In this document: positions 60,364-64,000 of the stretch, one piece after another
How the letters are laid out: every line of letters starts with the position of its first letter
How positions within the stretch are numbered: position 1 is the stretch's first letter
Assembly: GCF_004118155.1 (NCBI RefSeq)
Contig: NZ_SAIQ01000003.1
Coordinates: 310,001 to 374,000, forward strand
DNA: 64,000 nt
Direction: 5' to 3'
Source: Edaphocola flava
GTDB lineage: Bacteria > Bacteroidota > Bacteroidia > Chitinophagales > Chitinophagaceae
Translations under genes and position numbers: made by a program
The notes under the pieces: model-generated
The model's input: only the letters and a program-made list of their open reading frames with translations
What the model was told of the DNA's origin: nothing
The model's database searches: none

Positions 60364-62019
60364 ATGAAACGACTTTTATGCATTCTCCTCGCTGCGGGCA
60401 GTTGCCTGCAGACCAATGCCCAATCCTGGCAATGGTTACAGTCTCCAACTGTAAACGGCAACAGTAATTTCAAAAAAATGGACATGGATAACAACGGTAA
60501 TATTTATACCGTAGGTAACCTCTACCAGGACGCAACATTTGGTAGCACTACCCTCAATAGTCCGGGAAATTATATGAGCCTTTTCTTAACGAAACAAAAT
60601 GCCAGCGGTGTATACCAGTTTGCCCAAAGCATATGGGCCGATCAGGGTATGTATACCGCTGTGGTGAAAACGGATGACCAGGCCAATGTGTATGTATTCG
60701 GTACCTGTTCTGGCTCTGTACTGCACCTGAGCAGCAACTACAGCGTTAATTTCACGCAACCGAGCAGCGGTTCCACCAACAAAATGTTCCTGGCTAAATA
60801 CAACAGCAACGGAACTCTGATCTGGGCTAAAACAGCTGAGTCTCCTCAACTATACACCAATGCGCGCAGCATAGCCAATATCGGCAGTGATATAGTGATC
60901 GCTGGTGATTACACCGGTTCCTGTAGTTTTCTTGGCGCAAATTTCCCTTCAACTTTTGCTAATAACGCATTCATTATGCGGGTAAATTCAAATGGTGTAT
61001 CGCAATGGTTACAAACCAGCAATAATTCTGCTATGGTCTTCTTCACACGCATCGTAACCGACGGTTCGAACATTTATGCTACCGGTAAATTTCAGAATAC
61101 CATAGGATTCGGTAGTCATACCGTAAACAATCCTGGCTATACCCCAGGCGGTGAGCGCATCTTCCTGTTCAAGTTTGACGCGGCCAACGGCACTGCGCTG
61201 TGGGGTAAAGAAGAAGGAGGACCAGCCAATTATGTAACAACCGGGGAGAAAGGTAATAATGCCAATGCAATTGTCTGCGATGCCAGCAACGTATGGATAG
61301 GCGGTTCCTACCAGGATGCAGCGGGCACTCCATTGAACATGTTACAAACACCCTTTATATCTAAATACGACGCAGCTAATGGCACTAAACTGTGGACCGT
61401 AAATTTCTCCGTTGCGGTGGACAATGCTATCAACAGTATCGCTGTTGATTCTAACAGCAACCTGATCTGTGCCGGGGATTACCTGGGCACTTTCAATGCC
61501 GGCTCTATAAGCCTGCCATCTGACATCGCCCGAAAAGGTATGATCCTGCGCATCAACAGTAGCAATGGTTCGGCAACTGCTGCAACTTCAATAGGCAATA
61601 CCGGCTTTACGACCATTGCACAGGACCTGTTGTTAGCGCCCAACAAATCCTATTACGTGATTGGTGGTGGCTATAAAACCAATCTGAACATCGGTAGTTT
61701 CTCCGTTACTTCTCCGGGTATGTCTACGCCATTCAATGCAAAATATAACCTGGGCAATTCGGTATCAACGCGCGACCTGAATAATACTATTCAGTACAGC
61801 TTATACCCTAACCCATGCAGCAATATGTTACAGGTTTCCCGTTCGGATAATGATGCCGCAACAATTACTATTACTGACCTGAGCGGTAAAGTGGTGTATT
61901 CACAACCAAGCTATACCAACCAGGCCGGTATTGAGGTAAGCAATCTTGCTGCCGGACAGTACTTCCTGAAAATCGTTACCACAAAAGGTACCGGCATAAA
62001 AGCATTCTCTAAACAATAA
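60364..62019 (+). CDS. Type IX secreted beta-propeller protein
   Basis: A 551-residue exported protein; signal peptide to about residue 19 (LQTNAQ). The body (about 25-465) consists of repeated propeller-like units such as MDNNGNIYTVGNLYQ, TDDQANVYVFGTCSG, TDGSNIYATGKFQN, CDASNVWIGGSYQD and VDSNSNLICAGDYLG, resembling SBBP repeats. The end is a type A T9SS sorting domain (YSLYPNPCSNMLQV to GQYFLKIVTTKGTGIKAFSKQ). It is secreted or surface-attached. Ligand unknown. Confidence 0.9.
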   Translation: MKRLLCILLAAGSCLQTNAQSWQWLQSPTVNGNSNFKKMDMDNNGNIYTVGNLYQDATFGSTTLNSPGNYMSLFLTKQNASGVYQFAQSIWADQGMYTAVVKTDDQANVYVFGTCSGSVLHLSSNYSVNFTQPSSGSTNKMFLAKYNSNGTLIWAKTAESPQLYTNARSIANIGSDIVIAGDYTGSCSFLGANFPSTFANNAFIMRVNSNGVSQWLQTSNNSAMVFFTRIVTDGSNIYATGKFQNTIGFGSHTVNNPGYTPGGERIFLFKFDAANGTALWGKEEGGPANYVTTGEKGNNANAIVCDASNVWIGGSYQDAAGTPLNMLQTPFISKYDAANGTKLWTVNFSVAVDNAINSIAVDSNSNLICAGDYLGTFNAGSISLPSDIARKGMILRINSSNGSATAATSIGNTGFTTIAQDLLLAPNKSYYVIGGGYKTNLNIGSFSVTSPGMSTPFNAKYNLGNSVSTRDLNNTIQYSLYPNPCSNMLQVSRSDNDAATITITDLSGKVVYSQPSYTNQAGIEVSNLAAGQYFLKIVTTKGTGIKAFSKQ

Positions 62020-62040
62020 AGACGCTTCATACTTCAAATT

Positions 62041-62076
62041 AAGGGGGTTCCGGTATTAGTGTCCGGGCCCCTTTTT
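62041..62076 (+). terminator. Terminator of the propeller gene
   Basis: Stem AAGGGG...CCGG / CCGG...CCCCTT with internal loop and T-run. Confidence 0.75.
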
Positions 62077-62127
62077 CATAAGTGGCTATATCCTAAAAAT
62101 ACGCTATACAAATTGTATGATTAATAG

Positions 62128-62135
62128 TACCTTTG
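62128..62135 (+). promoter_or_regulatory. -7 promoter element of purC
   Basis: TACCTTTG fits TAnnTTTG, 18 bp before the ATG; an in-frame TTG at 62133 would overlap it. A small inverted repeat ATACAA-A-TTGTAT (62106-62118) lies just upstream. Confidence 0.6.
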
Positions 62136-62153
62136 CCCTCTCAAAACACATTT

Positions 62154-63080
62154 ATGTTTGCATTAAATAATCAGACGCATTTTTATAAAGGAAAAGTAAG
62201 AGACGTATATACTATAGCGGATCAATACCTGGCTATGGTAGTGAGTGATCGTATTTCTGCATTTGACGTAGTACTGCCCCGCCCTATCCCATTCAAAGGA
62301 CAGGTGCTGAACCAGATTGCTGCAGCTAATCTTGAAGCAACTAAAGATATCGTACCAAACTGGGTTATTGACAGCCGTTCTTTACCAAATGTAACTATTG
62401 GTAAAAAATGTACTCCGTTTGCAGTAGAAATGGTTATCCGTGGCAACCTCGCAGGTCATGCATGGAGAACGTATAAAAGCGGTGACCGCACCTTATGTGG
62501 TGTTACCCTTCCGGAAGGATTAAAAGAAAATGATTTTTTCCCGGCACCCATCATTACCCCGTCTACCAAGGCTCATGAAGGGCATGATGAAGATATTTCA
62601 AAAGAAGAGATCATTAGCAGAGGTATCGTTTCAGAAGCAGATTATGCAGAGCTGGAGCGCATTACCAAAGCTCTTTTTGAAAGAGGCCGCGAACTGGCAA
62701 AAGAACAAGGCCTGATCCTGGTAGATACCAAGTATGAGTTCGGTAAGATCGGTGATACCATTTACCTGATTGATGAGATCCATACCCCGGATTCTTCCCG
62801 TTATTTTTATGCAGACACCTACGATACGTTACAGGATGAAGGTCAACCACAACGACAGCTGTCCAAAGAATTTGTAAGAGAATGGCTGATGGAAAACGGA
62901 TTTCAGGGTAAAGACGGACAACAAGTGCCGGAAATGACCGATGATAAAGTACAGGAAATATCTGACCGTTATATTGAGTTATATGAAAAGCTGACGGGCA
63001 ATGCATTCGAGAAGCAAATACTGACTGAAGCAGAAACTGTTGCTAAAATCAATGAAATTATCAGCACTTTACCAGCATAG
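62154..63080 (+). CDS. purC: Phosphoribosylaminoimidazole-succinocarboxamide (SAICAR) synthase
   Basis: A 308-residue purine-pathway enzyme that joins CAIR and aspartate. Motifs: KGKVRDVY near the start, [38 protein letters not shown] and [12 protein letters not shown]. This is the long (yeast Ade1-like) form found in Bacteroidota, not the 237-residue E. coli form. The ATG at 62154 is used because the promoter covers the earlier start. Confidence 0.96.
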   Translation: MFALNNQTHFYKGKVRDVYTIADQYLAMVVSDRISAFDVVLPRPIPFKGQVLNQIAAANLEATKDIVPNWVIDSRSLPNVTIGKKCTPFAVEMVIRGNLAGHAWRTYKSGDRTLCGVTLPEGLKENDFFPAPIITPSTKAHEGHDEDISKEEIISRGIVSEADYAELERITKALFERGRELAKEQGLILVDTKYEFGKIGDTIYLIDEIHTPDSSRYFYADTYDTLQDEGQPQRQLSKEFVREWLMENGFQGKDGQQVPEMTDDKVQEISDRYIELYEKLTGNAFEKQILTEAETVAKINEIISTLPA

Positions 63081-63082
63081 GT

Positions 63083-63142
63083 AAATCCTAAGATACTAAG
63101 AAAGGCTGCCTTATGGCAGCCTTTCTTAGTATCTTAGGATTT
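63083..63142. terminator. Perfect 28-bp convergent terminator
   Basis: AAATCCTAAG... from 63083 to 63110 pairs perfectly with 63115-63142 (loop TTAT). The right arm runs over the last codons and stop of the opposite-strand yihY-like gene. Confidence 0.95.
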
Positions 63143-64000
63143 TGATATAATGTCATCAGGGTCACAATCGGCCCTCTTCTTACACTCCTCAATTTCGGCC
63201 TTTAACTCCTCTGTATTCTTACTGGCTAATGCACTAAGATCCGCATTGGTATTCTTCAGATGCTCTTCAGGCATCTCTGTTTTATTCAGCGCTTCTATAG
63301 GTGCATTTTCCATCTGTACCTCAATAATCTTTGTCGTTACCGCATACTGGTTAGGGTAAATATTATTACCATAATACACTGCCCAGGCTTTGGTAAATTC
63401 TGCTCCGAAATAAAGAATCAGAGAAGAGTAATATACCCAGGCCATCAGGATAATGATCGCTGCTGCAGGTCCGTAAGTACTACTGTAATTACTTTTGCTG
63501 ATATAGAAAGAAATCAGGAAGCGGCCAATCAGGAACAACACGGCAGTTGCTACTGCACCGGACATAACATCTTTCAGCTTAATACGCGCATCGGGCAATA
63601 TTTTAAAAATGACCGCAAATAATACGGTAATAATTATGAAGGTCAATAGCACATTCAGGATATAGAAGAATACCACGCCCACATCTGGATAAATGTTCAT
63701 CAGCCGGTCGCTTAAAGCATCAACCAGTGTATTCACACCCAGGGATACGATCATCAGGAAACCGATGCTAATAATCAGGGAAAAAGACAACAGCCGGTTC
63801 AGGATAACTTTGATCCAACCCTTTTTAGGTTTGGGTTTAATGCCCCAGATGATGTTGATAGAATCCTGGATTTCGGCAAATACAGTCGTCGCACCAAACA
63901 ATAAAGTTGCGCCTCCGATTACCGCAGCCATAGTAGACTTCCCGGAAAGAGATGCACTGCTCACCAAACTCTGTATCTGGCTTGCTGCATCGGCACCCAT
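63134..64000 (-). CDS. YihY/BrkB family inner-membrane protein, 5' truncated
   Basis: At least 288 residues; the frame runs off the right edge of the window, so the N-terminus is missing. The family motif TVFAEIQDSINIIWGIKPKP appears near residue 38 here, whereas it usually lies beyond residue 110, so about 75 residues are cut off. Four or more membrane helices follow, with GPAAAIIILMAWVYYSSLILYFGAEFTKAWA closing the family core. The C-terminal tail (about 60 residues) is soluble and charged. Function is unproven (once called ribonuclease BN by mistake). The stop codon is inside the convergent terminator. Confidence 0.9.
   Translation of the reverse strand: MGADAASQIQSLVSSASLSGKSTMAAVIGGATLLFGATTVFAEIQDSINIIWGIKPKPKKGWIKVILNRLLSFSLIISIGFLMIVSLGVNTLVDALSDRLMNIYPDVGVVFFYILNVLLTFIIITVLFAVIFKILPDARIKLKDVMSGAVATAVLFLIGRFLISFYISKSNYSSTYGPAAAIIILMAWVYYSSLILYFGAEFTKAWAVYYGNNIYPNQYAVTTKIIEVQMENAPIEALNKTEMPEEHLKNTNADLSALASKNTEELKAEIEECKKRADCDPDDIISKS

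Overview
The window is a chromosomal segment from a Bacteroidota bacterium, most likely in or near the Chitinophagaceae. The evidence is: type IX secretion (T9SS) C-terminal sorting domains on three proteins; secreted TonB-C-domain proteins; promoters of the TTG-N17-23-TAnnTTTG type with no purine-rich ribosome binding sites; signal peptides cut just before Gln (...AQ); a mitochondrial-like citrate synthase; and a bacillithiol enzyme (BshC). It is ordinary core and accessory chromosome. I see no phage, IS element, rRNA operon or CRISPR array. Base composition looks even throughout.

Layout. 1-10 kb: end of an NYN-LOTUS protein, nitroreductase, M20 peptidase, small stress proteins, a DsbA-like protein, a probable dead cysteine-hydrolase homologue, metK, and a secreted transglutaminase-like protein. 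10-19 kb: methyltransferase/acetyltransferase pair, a membrane TPR-HTH regulator, aroQ, an M13 peptidase, lipA and an outer-membrane protein. 18.7-24 kb: OsmC, a FUSC-family membrane protein, YtxH, then a tight rhodanese / unknown / CCG-domain / thioredoxin-like cluster. 24-32.5 kb: flavin oxidoreductase, bshC, and two regulated pairs. One is hxlR with a divergent NmrA-like gene sharing a symmetric overlapping promoter; the other is a FadR/GntR regulator with an MFS exporter sharing operator-like repeats. An AraC gene diverges from a zinc alcohol dehydrogenase in the same stretch.

32.5-45 kb: a structured intergenic region carrying one of two 40-bp dispersed repeat copies, gltA, a T9SS cargo gene overlapping an Lnt-like acyltransferase gene, a PorE-like protein, proline dehydrogenase, and a five-gene operon (plsC, DUF2520, HEAT repeat, KdsC-like). 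45-57 kb: lipoprotein, a candidate ~50-nt small RNA, a large CHU_C/T9SS protein, small secreted proteins, a tRNA with a CAU anticodon, DUF3467, guaA, a glycosyltransferase with two tandem secreted paralogues, yceI with a divergent crp-like gene, and a sterol desaturase. 57-60.2 kb: five consecutive exported proteins carrying eight TonB-C-like domains, two of them sharing a 386-bp near-identical block. 60.4-64 kb: a T9SS beta-propeller protein, purC, and a yihY-like gene cut by the window edge.

The strongest candidates for something undescribed are the tandem exported TonB-C proteins, which lack a membrane anchor, the compact small RNA, the symmetric divergent promoter at 27.9 kb, and the dispersed structured repeat.
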